DNA from: Planctomycetota bacterium
GTDB taxonomy: Bacteria > Planctomycetota > UBA1135 > GCA-002686595
Assembly (NCBI GenBank): GCA_016795245.1
Contig: JAEUIA010000064.1
Location: forward strand, 62,001 to 126,000
Length of the DNA stretch: 64,000 nt
Reading direction: 5' to 3'
Below, piece by piece: positions 26,960 through 36,523 of the stretch. Position 1 is the stretch's first letter; each line of letters starts with the position of its first letter. Made by a program: the position numbers and the translations under genes. The notes under the pieces are model-generated. The model was not told where the DNA came from. It searched no databases and was given only the letters and a program-made list of their open reading frames with translations.

Positions 26960-27892
26960 ATGTCAAAACCCAAGCAACGCGGCCGTCCCCAGCGGACCGG
27001 CCTCTACATCACCCTGGCCATCCTCCTGTTGGTCGTGGGCGTCGGTCTGACCTGGCGCTTCGCGGCCCCGGACAGTTGGTCGCGCGTCTTCGCCGGCGGC
27101 GGCGAGAAGCAGGACGATCACGCCGGTCAGGTCGCTGTGCTGATCTCGCCGGTGCCGATCAGCGCCTTCACCGCGCTCGATCCGACGGCCTTCATCAACC
27201 CGACGACCGGGTCGTTCTACGTGTCCTGGGTCACCGAGGAGACGGCCGACAAGATGGGCCTCGTCCGCGATCCCGCGACCATCCGCGGCCGCGTGTTGAA
27301 GCGCGACAAGAGCGCGGGCCTCGCCTTCTCGGAAGCCGACTTCGCGCCGAAGGGCACGCAGGCCGGCATGACCAGCGCGATCGAACCCGGCCACCGCGGT
27401 GTGAGCCTCAACATCAACGAGATCGAAGGTCTGCGCGGTCTCAAGCGCTTCGTGCGCTTCGACCTCTTCGCCGTCAAGACCAAGTCCAACGCTCCGTCCA
27501 ACGGCGCAGCCGGGTACATGACGCCGGAAGCGCGCATGGCGGCCGAGGCCGGCAGCGAGTGGTCGACCGACCGACTCGTGATCGCGCAGAACGCGATGAT
27601 CCTCGAGCCCGCGATGCAAGGCGTCAGCGGCAAGCGCGGCGAAGAGGTCTACATCTCGATCCGCGACGACGAAGCCATCACGCTCTCCGACGCGCGCGCG
27701 AAGGGCGCGAAGATCATCTGTCTCGCGCGCTCGGGTCTGCCCGGCGGCGATACGTCGGTTTTCGAGCGCCCCGAGGAGCCGATCGCCGTCGATTCGATCC
27801 AGATCTACACGGGTGACAAGTCGAGCACGACCTACGTGCCGGCGAACCGGCCCGAGGACGCCGCGGCGAAGGAAGCTCCGGCCCCGAAGTAA
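26960..27892 (+). CDS. cpaB: CpaB/RcpC-type Flp pilus assembly protein
   Basis: 310 residues. One N-terminal membrane helix (about 15-33) is followed by a SAF-type beta-clip domain (about 50-170), as in CpaB/RcpC, with the VRDPATIRGRVLKRDKSAG segment and the VSLNINEIEGL strand. It is thought to lie in the periplasm and interact with the secretin. It sits 52 bp after the TadE gene and three bases before TadG. The C-terminal Lys/Pro-rich tail is short and disordered-looking. The assignment rests on fold-like pattern and context, since CpaB proteins vary strongly in sequence. Confidence 0.85.
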   Translation: MSKPKQRGRPQRTGLYITLAILLLVVGVGLTWRFAAPDSWSRVFAGGGEKQDDHAGQVAVLISPVPISAFTALDPTAFINPTTGSFYVSWVTEETADKMGLVRDPATIRGRVLKRDKSAGLAFSEADFAPKGTQAGMTSAIEPGHRGVSLNINEIEGLRGLKRFVRFDLFAVKTKSNAPSNGAAGYMTPEARMAAEAGSEWSTDRLVIAQNAMILEPAMQGVSGKRGEEVYISIRDDEAITLSDARAKGAKIICLARSGLPGGDTSVFERPEEPIAVDSIQIYTGDKSSTTYVPANRPEDAAAKEAPAPK

Positions 27893-27895
27893 GCC

Positions 27896-29404
27896 ATGCT
27901 CACCTGCCTTCTCATCCAACGCAGCGCGCGATCCCGGCGAGGGGTCGCGATGGTGTTGTTCGCCGTCCTCTTGGTGGTGTTCTTCGCCATCGCGGGCGTC
28001 TCGATCGATCTAGGTCTCGCGAGCTTGACGCAGCAACAGATGCAGGTCGCGGTCGATCCGGCGGCGCTCGAGGGCGTGCGCCTGCGCGACTACAGCGTGT
28101 ACGAACACATCAGTGATCCGAACCGTAGGCCCAAAGTCTCGAACCTCGTGCGCCTCGTGTTCGACGACGATCTGCATCCCACCGGCGGCACGCAGGCGTC
28201 GGGCGCCGTGCCCGGACTTCCGCCGGACGACGCCGATCAACTCCAACTCGGAGCGGGTCCGATGTTGCGCGTCTCGGGACAGGGCAGCGGACCGATGGCG
28301 CCGGGCGGGGTCCTCGGCTTCCAAGGCGATCCGAGCCAGCCCTCGTCGCCCGTCACGCCGACGTGGGACGATCCGATCCTGCAGGGCAACATGTTGCCCG
28401 GGCCGGTCGTCGGCAACTTCGACAACGGGGACATGGTCAGCGGGACCTACCACGACGACGCGGAGCACACCGAGCCGGGCAATTATCAGCGTCCGGATTT
28501 CACGCGCGGAGTGAACGGCACATCGGGCCCGTGGGAAGCGCTCGGATTCCTCGTGCGCATGCGCCGCACGACCGGCGCGAATCCCTTCGACAACCAGGTC
28601 GGCAAGGCCAGCCACGGTCCCACCGTTCCGCTCTTGTTCGCGCTCGGCAGCACGCTGCGCAAGAGCGACAGTTCTCAATGGGACCCACGTCGCGACGGCA
28701 TGACCGTGCGCGCCACGGCCATCGCGGTGGCACGACCCGCGCTGCGCGCTTCGCCTGCGCCGATCAATCCCACCACCGGCGATCCCATCGCGAGCGAGAG
28801 CGACGCGCCGTCGCCGATGATCGGCTTGCACGCGGCTGCGATGTCGATCGACTACTGGACGAGCCTCAGCCCGGGCGCGAATTGGAGCAACGCGGTCAAC
28901 AGCCTGACGATCGGCCCTGACGGTTCGCTGACAGCAGGCGGACAGGTGCGCGGATTCCTCGTGCGCGCAAACACCGTGACGAGCGTCGGCCAACCCATCA
29001 TTCCCGATGCAGCCGCGCCGATGCTCACCGGGATCAGGCCAGGCTACGTCGCGATCTACGCGCGCATTCCGGCCGGCGCCGGCGGGACGGACCGCGTCAT
29101 CGGCTACGGCTTCTCCGACGTCGGCAAGAATTCGGACGGCACGCTCGTGCGCTTCCGCCTGGGCATCATCGCGCCGGGCGGCGGCTCGACGAGCGACGTG
29201 CGCGTCTGGGTCGCGGCCAACGGCGTGAGCGCACAGATCGGCATGGACACGCCGGCCTTGAGCAAGCCCGACTGGGACGAGGTATTCCGTCAGAACCGCA
29301 TCCTGGCATTCGGCGGCGACAACAACCTCCCTGACCACGCCGTGATCTACGACCACACACGCATTCGCCCGGGAACCCTATTGGCTCCCGCGCTGGCACG
29401 CTGA
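27896..29404 (+). CDS. tadG: TadG-like pilus assembly protein with long periplasmic domain
   Basis: 502 residues. After a basic start (SARSRRGVAMVLFAVLL), the hydrophobic segment and the phrase VDPAALEGVRLRDYS match TadG/TadE-family Tad-Flp membrane proteins (usual: ...AADAAALAGA...). The rest (about 70-500) is extracytoplasmic, Gly/Pro-rich, with many short beta elements (PTPTWDDP, FLVRANTVTSVG) and few Cys. No VWA domain, which some TadG proteins have, is evident. Starts three bases after cpaB. It probably shares a role with TadE at the inner-membrane platform. Confidence 0.78.
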   Translation: MLTCLLIQRSARSRRGVAMVLFAVLLVVFFAIAGVSIDLGLASLTQQQMQVAVDPAALEGVRLRDYSVYEHISDPNRRPKVSNLVRLVFDDDLHPTGGTQASGAVPGLPPDDADQLQLGAGPMLRVSGQGSGPMAPGGVLGFQGDPSQPSSPVTPTWDDPILQGNMLPGPVVGNFDNGDMVSGTYHDDAEHTEPGNYQRPDFTRGVNGTSGPWEALGFLVRMRRTTGANPFDNQVGKASHGPTVPLLFALGSTLRKSDSSQWDPRRDGMTVRATAIAVARPALRASPAPINPTTGDPIASESDAPSPMIGLHAAAMSIDYWTSLSPGANWSNAVNSLTIGPDGSLTAGGQVRGFLVRANTVTSVGQPIIPDAAAPMLTGIRPGYVAIYARIPAGAGGTDRVIGYGFSDVGKNSDGTLVRFRLGIIAPGGGSTSDVRVWVAANGVSAQIGMDTPALSKPDWDEVFRQNRILAFGGDNNLPDHAVIYDHTRIRPGTLLAPALAR

Positions 29405-29426
29405 AAGCAAAGCAGAGACCCCCCCG

Positions 29427-30683
29427 ATGGAAACCACTCCGCAGATCCTCGTCGTCGGCTCCGATCCCATGCTCAAGGAGGAGTTCGAAGCCGCCGTCAG
29501 CAACTTGCGCCGCTGGAAGCCGGTCGTGCACTTCGTGCGCAGCACGCGCCAGGCCGTCGAGGTCGCGCGCAGCCGCCGACCCGAAGTCGTGTGCATGCAG
29601 CTCGAAGCTGACCCGCGCACGCTGAAGACCTTCGCGGAGGAGATCGAAGCCAGCGCGCCCGACAGCGTCGTCGTCGCGCTGTACCGCCCGGAAAACCTCG
29701 GTTTCGGTGAGGGCGAACACTCCGTCGTCATCGAAGCGATGCGCGCGCAAGTGCGCGATTTCTTGCGCCGTCCGCTGGCCGGCCCCGAGCTGCAACAACT
29801 GCTCGATCGTTTGCTGCGCAAGCCGGTCGAGGTGAAGCGCGACCTGGGCAAGATCATCTCGTTCGTGAGCAACAAGGGCGGCGTCGGCAAATCGACGATG
29901 TCCGTCAGCGTCGCGTGCGAAGTCGCGCGCCGCCTGCCGCCGGGCCGCGTGTTGCTCGTCGACGTCTCGCTGCACCTCGGAAGCTGCGCGCCCATGCTCG
30001 ATCTCGCGCCGCCGACGAGCCTGGCGCACGCCGCACGCGAACGCAATCGACTCGACGAGACGCTCCTGCGCAAGTTGACGGTGCGCCACGAGTGCGGGCT
30101 CGACCTGCTCGGCGCGCCGATCGACGCCGTCGAAGCCGCGGACATCGACGACGAGGCGCTCTCACGCACGCTCACGCTCGCGCGGCGCACGTACGACTGG
30201 GTCATCGTCGACACGTTCCCGATGCTCGACGGGATGATCATGGCGATCCTCGACCTGTCGGATCGCGCCTACGTCGTCGTGCAAAACACCGTGCCGAACG
30301 TCATCGGCGCCGCACGCCTCTTGCCCGTGATTCGCCACCTCGGATTCCCCGAGGAGCGCACGCGCATCGTGCTCAACAACAACTTCGAGCGCGCTCCGGG
30401 CGGTCTGACGCTGCCCGATGTCGAGGCGCGCTTGGACGCCGACGTCGATCACGTGATCCCGTACCAGAAGAAGCTGATCACGGCGTTGAACACCGGTCGG
30501 CCCTACATCTTGCACGGCACACAACTCTTCGGTTTCGGCAAGTCCATTCGTCGCCTCGTCGACGACTTGATGTCCGACGTGCCCGAAGACGACGGCGTCG
30601 CCGAAGAAGCCCCAGCCGCGCGCCCGCAGCCGAAGCGTGCCCGCCCCGGCCAAAATCCCAAGACCGCGTTCGCAGGCGAGTGA
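29427..30683 (+). CDS. cpaE: CpaE/TadZ-type pilus localisation ATPase
   Basis: 418 residues. The N-terminal part (1-130) is a receiver-like domain without an obvious phospho-Asp site, as in CpaE and TadZ. The MinD/ParA-type ATPase follows, with the deviant Walker A KGGVGKST (about 150). Further motifs are LLVDVSLHLGS and VIVDTFPMLDG (Walker B), and DRAYVVVQNTVPNV near the switch II region. CpaE/TadZ places the secretion apparatus at the cell pole or septum. The C-terminal 30 residues are a basic, Pro/Ala-rich tail. It is 22 bp after tadG and 48 bp before cpaF. Confidence 0.92.
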   Translation: METTPQILVVGSDPMLKEEFEAAVSNLRRWKPVVHFVRSTRQAVEVARSRRPEVVCMQLEADPRTLKTFAEEIEASAPDSVVVALYRPENLGFGEGEHSVVIEAMRAQVRDFLRRPLAGPELQQLLDRLLRKPVEVKRDLGKIISFVSNKGGVGKSTMSVSVACEVARRLPPGRVLLVDVSLHLGSCAPMLDLAPPTSLAHAARERNRLDETLLRKLTVRHECGLDLLGAPIDAVEAADIDDEALSRTLTLARRTYDWVIVDTFPMLDGMIMAILDLSDRAYVVVQNTVPNVIGAARLLPVIRHLGFPEERTRIVLNNNFERAPGGLTLPDVEARLDADVDHVIPYQKKLITALNTGRPYILHGTQLFGFGKSIRRLVDDLMSDVPEDDGVAEEAPAARPQPKRARPGQNPKTAFAGE

Positions 30684-30731
30684 TCGTCGAACGCGAAACC
30701 AGAACCAGAGAAAGTGCAGCAAGGAAACAGC

Positions 30732-32162
30732 GTGGACCAGCCGATCGATCGCGACGCCCTACGAGCTCGCTTCACGCGTAATTTGAACAACGACGTGGCC
30801 GCGCGTCTGAAGAAGGACGACGCCACGGACACGCTGCACCGCGTCACGCACGAGACCGAATCGCCGGCGCTCAGCGCACGCGCGCCCAACGTCGATTACC
30901 TTTCGATCAAGTCGCGCCTGCACAGCCGCTTGCTCGACGAGATCGGCGAGCGCGCGATCTACGGCACCGGCGAAGAAGCGATCGCGAAGGCCGTTCAGGA
31001 ATTCGTCACGCGCGTGCTGCAGACCGAGGACATTCCGCTCAACGCGACCGAGCGCGAACGGCTGGCGGAAGAACTCACGCAAGAAACGCTGGGCCTGGGT
31101 CCGCTCGCGCCGCTCCTGGCCGATCCGGCCGTGACGGACATCCTGGTGAACGGTCCGGACAAGATCTGGGTCGAGCGCTTCGGCCGCCTGACGCGCACCG
31201 ACGTGCGCTTTCGCGATCAGGAACACATCATGCGCGTGATCGAGCGCATCGCCGCGCGCGTCGGCCGTCGCATCGACGTCGCTTCGCCGATGGTCGACCT
31301 GCGCTTGCCCGACGGCTCGCGTGTCAACGCCACGGTCCCGCCGGTCAGCCTCGACGGTCCGACGATTTCGATTCGCCGCTTCGGTCGCCAGCGCCTCAAG
31401 CGCGCGGACTTGCTGCGCTTCGGCATGATCTCGCGCGAGATGCTCATGTTCTTGCAGCAGACCGTCGTGGCGCGCAAGAACGTCCTGATCTCGGGCGGCA
31501 CGGGCGCGGGCAAGTCGACGTTGCTGGGCGCGCTGGCCGAAGCGATCCCCGAACACGAGCGCATCGTGACGATCGAGGACACGGCGGAGTTGATCCTCGA
31601 TCAAGACCACGTCGTGCGCCTCGAGACGCGCCCGCCGAACATCGAAAACCGCGGCGTCATCACCGCTCGCGACCTCGTGATCAACGCCCTGCGCATGCGT
31701 CCGGATCGCATCATCGTCGGCGAGTGTCGCGGGCCCGAAGCGCTCGACATGTTGCAGGCGATGAACACCGGCCACGACGGCGGCTTGACCACCGTGCACG
31801 CCAATGCGCCGCGCGATGCGCTCAACCGTCTCGAGACGATGGTGCTCATGGCCGGTATCGAGCTGCCTTCGCGCGCCATCCGCGAACAGATCGTGTCGGC
31901 CCTGCACTTCGTCGTGCACGTGCGGCGCTGCGACGACGGCGTGCGCCGCGTCGAGAGCATCGCCGAAATCACCGGGCTCGAGGGCGGTACGCCGCTCCTG
32001 CAGGACATCTTCCGCTTCCACCAGACCGGTCACGCCGGCCGCAAGATCACCGGTACGTTCCAGCCGACCGGGATCGTGCCGCGCATGATGCACGAGCTGC
32101 GCGACAAGGGATTCGCGGTCGACATGGACATGTTCCAGAAGACCGAAGTCACGCCGACATGA
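30732..32162 (+). CDS. cpaF: CpaF/TadA secretion ATPase
   Basis: 476 residues when started at GTG 30732, which has AAGGA at 30721-30725; an upstream GTG at 30714 is also open. This is a GspE/PilB-type hexameric ATPase that powers Flp pilus extension. The Walker [12 protein letters not shown] lies about residue 257. The Asp box [12 protein letters not shown], the His box [20 protein letters not shown], and the Walker B region [16 protein letters not shown] are all intact. The N-terminal 100 residues include the usual helical domain before the PAS-like module. The stop overlaps the tadB start by four bases. Confidence 0.95.
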   Translation: MDQPIDRDALRARFTRNLNNDVAARLKKDDATDTLHRVTHETESPALSARAPNVDYLSIKSRLHSRLLDEIGERAIYGTGEEAIAKAVQEFVTRVLQTEDIPLNATERERLAEELTQETLGLGPLAPLLADPAVTDILVNGPDKIWVERFGRLTRTDVRFRDQEHIMRVIERIAARVGRRIDVASPMVDLRLPDGSRVNATVPPVSLDGPTISIRRFGRQRLKRADLLRFGMISREMLMFLQQTVVARKNVLISGGTGAGKSTLLGALAEAIPEHERIVTIEDTAELILDQDHVVRLETRPPNIENRGVITARDLVINALRMRPDRIIVGECRGPEALDMLQAMNTGHDGGLTTVHANAPRDALNRLETMVLMAGIELPSRAIREQIVSALHFVVHVRRCDDGVRRVESIAEITGLEGGTPLLQDIFRFHQTGHAGRKITGTFQPTGIVPRMMHELRDKGFAVDMDMFQKTEVTPT

Positions 32163-33013
32163 TCCCGTACCTGATCAGCATCGGCGCCGTCCTCGTGGTG
32201 GGCGCGCTCGTCTGGTTCCTGCGCGTGCAGCGATTGCGCACCGTGGCGCGCCAGCGTCTGTACGAGGAACTCGAGGAGGAAGGCGAAGACCGCGCCTACC
32301 TCGAGCTGACTCCGTCGTTGCGGCGCCATCGTCTGGTGCCGTGGATCGTCGCCGGCGTCACGGCGACGCTCCTGTTCACCGTGTTCGGGCTGCCGCTCAT
32401 CTACTGCGTGGCGCTCACGGTGATCATCGGCGTGATGGGCTACATCATCGAAAGCTGGATGGCGGCCCGCGCAGCTCTGAAGCTCGAAACCCAGCTCGCG
32501 AACAGCATCGATCTGATGGTCGCCGCGCTGAGCGCCGGATCGGGCGCCATGGAGTCAGTCGAGAGCGCAGCCAACGAAGCCGGCAAGCCGCTCAAGCCGG
32601 AGTTGCAGGAAGTCCTCGGTCGCATCCGCTTGGGGGAGAAGCCCGCGCTCGTGTTCGAGGATCTGGCCACGCGCATTCCGCTCGAGAACTTCCGCCTGTT
32701 CGCGTTCACGATGGCCGTGCACGGCGAAGTCGGCGGCAGTCTCGCGCCGACGCTCTCGACCGTAGGCAAGTCGATTCGCGACCGCATCGAGATCGGACGG
32801 CGCGTGCGCGCTCAATCGACTCAAGCGCAAGCGTCGGTCATCGGCATCGTCTGCATCACCTATTTCCTCGGCCTGCTCATGTGGCGCACGAACCCGATCA
32901 ACTTCGAGGAGTTCGTCACACACCCCGTCGGCGCGAATTTCATGGCGGGCGCGATGATGCTGCAGGCCGTGGGCCTGCTGTGGATCACGCGACTGTCGCA
33001 GATGAAGTTCTAG
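32159..33013 (+). CDS. tadB: TadB inner-membrane platform protein
   Basis: 284 residues starting within the cpaF stop (ATGA). GspF/TadB-like platform protein of the Flp pilus system. One N-terminal membrane helix (2-23) is followed by a pair near 64-98. A cytoplasmic T2SSF domain (about 110-225) contains MVAALSAGSGAMESVESAA, the pattern usual in TadB, and two C-terminal helices close the protein (ITYFLGLLMW and AGAMMLQAVGLLWI). The length is near 300, typical for TadB. It works with TadC and the ATPase. Confidence 0.9.
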   Translation: MIPYLISIGAVLVVGALVWFLRVQRLRTVARQRLYEELEEEGEDRAYLELTPSLRRHRLVPWIVAGVTATLLFTVFGLPLIYCVALTVIIGVMGYIIESWMAARAALKLETQLANSIDLMVAALSAGSGAMESVESAANEAGKPLKPELQEVLGRIRLGEKPALVFEDLATRIPLENFRLFAFTMAVHGEVGGSLAPTLSTVGKSIRDRIEIGRRVRAQSTQAQASVIGIVCITYFLGLLMWRTNPINFEEFVTHPVGANFMAGAMMLQAVGLLWITRLSQMKF

Positions 33014-33020
33014 AACGCAC

Positions 33021-33962
33021 ATGCTCCTCCTCCTCGAAACCTCCACGAAACTGTTCGCGATCATCGCGTTGTGGCTCGCTGCCATCGCGATCGGAACGGT
33101 CATCGTCCGTCGCTGGCGCGCACGTGAGCTTGCTCGTCGCCGGGCATGGGCCGAAGAAGAAGCGATCGACACGGCCAACGAACTCGACGTCGAAGACCTC
33201 GCTAGCCACTCGTTCCTGCGCCGCTGGCTGTACCTGGCCGGGTTCCGCAAGATCTCCGCGTCGAGCGTGTTCATCATCGCGACCGGAGCGTGCTGCATCA
33301 TCGGGGGATTGCTGGCGCTAGTCGCCACACAGACCGGTGTCACGACGCGCGCCGTCGCCGCCGCGAGCGAAGTGCCGGGCGGTATCGCCGACCTCGCACG
33401 ACCGGTGCTGATCGGCGCTCCGTGGATCCTCATCGCGATCTTCGCACTGCTTCCGTGGTCGTACGTGAACAACGCCCGCAAGCGGCGCGTGCGCGAGATC
33501 GAACAAGACATGCCGGTCACGCTGGAGTTGCTCGCGACCATGAGCGAATCCGGAATGGCTTTCGACGGCGCACTCGACAAGGTCATCGGTTCGAGCGCCA
33601 CGGATCGCCCGCTGTTCCGCGAGCTGCGCACTTTCCAACTCGAAACGCTGGGCGGCGTCTCGCGCCTGCAGTGCTTCCGCCGTCTCGCGCGCCGCGTCGA
33701 AGTGCCTTCGCTGTCGCTGTTCACGTCCGCGCTCGTTCAAGCGGAGCAGATCGGCTCCGGTTTCACGAAGGTGCTGCGCAACCAGGCCGACGACCTGCGC
33801 AGCCGCCGGCGCGAAGACGCGAACATGCTGGCGCAGGCGTTGACGGTGAAGCTCGTCTTCCCGCTCGTCTTGTGCTTTCTGCCCGGGATCTTCGTCTCCA
33901 CGCTGGGACCGACGTTCCTGCAATTCATCAAGCTCACCGACAGCCTGTCCTCAGGCCGGTGA
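33021..33962 (+). CDS. tadC: TadC inner-membrane platform protein
   Basis: 313 residues, seven bases after tadB. It also belongs to the T2SSF/TadC family. Membrane helices are likely at about 9-27, 85-105, 125-145 and 285-305, around a cytoplasmic domain with MPVTLELLATMSESGMAFD and FTSALVQAEQIGSGFTKVL, both characteristic of TadC. It partners with TadB as the second half of the inner-membrane platform. After its stop comes a 193-base gap before the secretin, in which a small GGTGA/TCACC stem right at the stop is too weak to call a terminator. Confidence 0.9.
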   Translation: MLLLLETSTKLFAIIALWLAAIAIGTVIVRRWRARELARRRAWAEEEAIDTANELDVEDLASHSFLRRWLYLAGFRKISASSVFIIATGACCIIGGLLALVATQTGVTTRAVAAASEVPGGIADLARPVLIGAPWILIAIFALLPWSYVNNARKRRVREIEQDMPVTLELLATMSESGMAFDGALDKVIGSSATDRPLFRELRTFQLETLGGVSRLQCFRRLARRVEVPSLSLFTSALVQAEQIGSGFTKVLRNQADDLRSRRREDANMLAQALTVKLVFPLVLCFLPGIFVSTLGPTFLQFIKLTDSLSSGR

Positions 33963-34099
33963 GAGGACTTTCACCCCCAAATTTCCTGAGAGCTTTTCCC
34001 ACCAGTCTTCCCACTACGGACGGAGTTGAATCGACACCGTCCGAACTGCTCCCCCGAGCGGCGTGGGACCGTTACGCAACCGTGATGCAAGGAGAAGAG

Positions 34100-34159
34100 A
34101 TGCGATACCCCACGAACAACTCGCGCAAGCACCCCCGGTGTCCGGAGGCATGGTCATGA
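34100..34159 (+). CDS. Possible 19-codon leader peptide coupled to the secretin gene
   Basis: A short frame MRYPTNNSRKHPRCPEAWS begins at ATG 34100, five bases after a near-perfect Shine-Dalgarno AAGGAG (34089-34094). Its TGA (34157-34159) overlaps the secretin ATG at 34156 as ATGA, the same coupling used between other genes of the locus. The start site is stronger than that of many real genes here, so translation is plausible. The peptide itself is polar and has no recognisable function. It may simply set the ribosome up for the secretin. Confidence 0.35.
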   Translation: MRYPTNNSRKHPRCPEAWS

Positions 34160-36513
34160 GAATGCTCGACGCACTCCAGCGTTCACGTCGCACGCGACCG
34201 AGCACGGTCGTGCCCCTCGTTCTGGGCGCCTTGGCCGTGATGGGCTTGATGGCGGCGATCCCCGCCGCGATCGGTCCGCAGGATCAAGGTTCGGCACTGG
34301 TCGAGGTGCTCTCGGCCGGCAAGCGCGACAAAGAGACGCGCACGATCCAAGAGCACATGGACGCGTGGCTCACGTTTTCGAAGGACATCACCGCGATCGC
34401 CAGCGCCGACGACGTCGTGCTCAAGGTGCCGAAGGAATCGGTGCAGAAGCGCCAGGTGCGCCTGGTCGCGGCAGCCGTGGGTCGCACGGTGATCACGCTC
34501 ACGTACGCCGACAACTCCACCGAGCAATTGGTGTTCACGGTCAAGCGCGACATGTCCGTGCTCGAAGCCGCGATGCACAGCATCCATCCGAGCATCTCGG
34601 TCGACGTCGCTCCTGACCGCGATGCGATCGTGCTCACGGGCATGGTGCCGGACGGTTCCTATTCCACCCGCGCCGCACAGGCCGCGCTCGATTACGCGAA
34701 CTCGAGCCGCCCGGACCAGAAGGGGACGAGCGGCAAGGTCATCAACCTGATCCGCGTCCAGGAAGTCGCCTCGAATCTGGAGCAACGCCTGCGGTCCGAG
34801 ATCGAACTCTTCGGCGGCCAGGAAGTCAGTGTGCGCCGCATCCAGCAAGGCAGCGCCGCCGACGACGCGCGCGACATCTTCGTCGTCTCGGGCACGATGC
34901 CGACGAACGCCGGGGTCGAGCGCGCGACGACGCTGGTTCGTTCCGCCGTCGGTGACCGCGAACTCGCGGCGCCGCGCGTCATCGTGCTCATGAACAGTGT
35001 CGAGGTCGGCGAAGCGATCGAGCAGGTCATCGAGCGCGCCATCCACGAGCAAGTCAATGCGCCGCGCGTCAAGGTCTCGCGCGTCGCGGCGGCCGATCCT
35101 AGCGGTGACTCGGACATCCTGGTGCTCACGGGAACCGTTCCGAATCAGACGGCCCTCGTGCGGGCCCTGACGCTGGCGTCGAAGGTCTTCCAACAGCAGT
35201 TGATCGTCAAGCGCAAGCGCGCCGGCGAAGACAAGCGCACCACGGAGGTCACCGCAGGCGGTTCGACGATCACCTCGGAGACGATTCCGTTGCGCGTCCA
35301 ATCCTCGAGCAACGATATTCACGCTACGGCTGATGAGTCGGGCGCGCTCCGTCGCAACACCGGCGGGCAGCCCGGTCAGAACAGCGACTCGGCCCTGCTC
35401 GGCGTGTTCGGTGCCGGCGGCCAGAGCTCGATCGGCGGTTCGGACTTCAACAGCCTGATCAACAACCAGCTCGACACGAACATCGCGCGCGCCAAGGCCA
35501 TCGAACTGGCCGAGGGACGCATCATCTCGTTCCTGGTCGTCGAGGACCTCCCGCAGGTTCGCATCGACATCAAGCTGTACGAGCTCAATCGCACGGCTCT
35601 GCTCGATTGGGATTCGTCGCTCAACAAGCTGGGCGTCGCGGATTTCAACACGAACGGTATCGACCCAAACAACGTCGCGCGCCGCGCCGACGGCTCGGTC
35701 CTGACGAATGCGAACGGCGACCCCGTCTTGGGTTCGCGCAACACGGACATCGCCAACGTCCTCAACTTCCTCGAAGGCGGCTTCGGCAACACCTTCCAGG
35801 TCGGCGGCGGTCACTTCGCGGTCGACGCGGCGTTCCGCCTGCTCGAAACGCAGGGCATCGCGCGCGCGATCGCCAGCCCGTCATTGACGGTGCTGTCGGG
35901 TGAACTCGCCGCGTTCGGTGACGGCGGATCAGTCAGTGTGCGCACGAGCATCACGACCGGCGTCGGCATCAACAGCGATGTCGGAGTGTTCTCGTCCGTA
36001 CAGAAGCTGTCGTTCGGCGTACAGCTCGCTGTCCGTCCTCTGATCGACGAACACGGCTACATCACGCTCGACGTCGTGCCGGCCGTCTCGAACCCGGACT
36101 TCGAACTGACTCAGCTGGTACGCACCAGCACAGGCACGCCCCAGGAAACAATCGCCTTCGCCGAGCGTTCCATGCGCACCAGCGCACGCCTGCGCGACGG
36201 CGACACGCTCCTGATCGGCGGTCTGCAGGACCGCTCGCGCAAGGATCGCACGACGAAGACGCCGGGTCTGGCGAGCCTCCCGCTCATCGGCTGGATGTTC
36301 CACGACAAGAGCTTCGAGGACCGCGACCGCGAGCTCGTGATCTCCGTCAATCCTTCGATCGTGCGTGAAGCGCCGAAGGAAGCGCGTCTGTGGGCCTATC
36401 CCAGCGCGACTGAAATGATGCCGCGGCCGCCGAAGAAACCCGCTCCGCCGCCTGCCCAAAAGGGCGAAGCGACGGACGGCTCGAACACGGCGTCCAACGC
36501 CGAGGCGAAGTGA
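34156..36513 (+). CDS. cpaC: CpaC/RcpA-type pilus secretin with expanded N-terminal modules
   Basis: 785 residues starting at ATG 34156, seven bases after GGAGG (34144-34148). A signal anchor (about 17-40) precedes the periplasmic part, which contains three related BON/N-domain-like units, each centred on a D-x-I/F-V/L-V/L-S/T-G-T/M phrase (AIVLTGMVPD, IFVVSGTMPT, ILVLTGTVPN). The bulk of the C-terminal half is the secretin domain (AIASPSLTVLSGELAAFGDG, then IGGLQDRSRKDRTTKTPGLASLPLIGWMF, the usual secretin closing motif). Ordinary CpaC has about 500-600 residues and usually one BON unit. It forms the outer-membrane pore of the Flp pilus. Confidence 0.92.
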   Translation: MRMLDALQRSRRTRPSTVVPLVLGALAVMGLMAAIPAAIGPQDQGSALVEVLSAGKRDKETRTIQEHMDAWLTFSKDITAIASADDVVLKVPKESVQKRQVRLVAAAVGRTVITLTYADNSTEQLVFTVKRDMSVLEAAMHSIHPSISVDVAPDRDAIVLTGMVPDGSYSTRAAQAALDYANSSRPDQKGTSGKVINLIRVQEVASNLEQRLRSEIELFGGQEVSVRRIQQGSAADDARDIFVVSGTMPTNAGVERATTLVRSAVGDRELAAPRVIVLMNSVEVGEAIEQVIERAIHEQVNAPRVKVSRVAAADPSGDSDILVLTGTVPNQTALVRALTLASKVFQQQLIVKRKRAGEDKRTTEVTAGGSTITSETIPLRVQSSSNDIHATADESGALRRNTGGQPGQNSDSALLGVFGAGGQSSIGGSDFNSLINNQLDTNIARAKAIELAEGRIISFLVVEDLPQVRIDIKLYELNRTALLDWDSSLNKLGVADFNTNGIDPNNVARRADGSVLTNANGDPVLGSRNTDIANVLNFLEGGFGNTFQVGGGHFAVDAAFRLLETQGIARAIASPSLTVLSGELAAFGDGGSVSVRTSITTGVGINSDVGVFSSVQKLSFGVQLAVRPLIDEHGYITLDVVPAVSNPDFELTQLVRTSTGTPQETIAFAERSMRTSARLRDGDTLLIGGLQDRSRKDRTTKTPGLASLPLIGWMFHDKSFEDRDRELVISVNPSIVREAPKEARLWAYPSATEMMPRPPKKPAPPPAQKGEATDGSNTASNAEAK

Positions 36514-36523
36514 GGTGCACGCC

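Noticed and set aside
33963..34010. Terminator after tadC.
   Set aside because: Only a 5-bp stem followed by no clear U tract; the operon appears to continue into the secretin.
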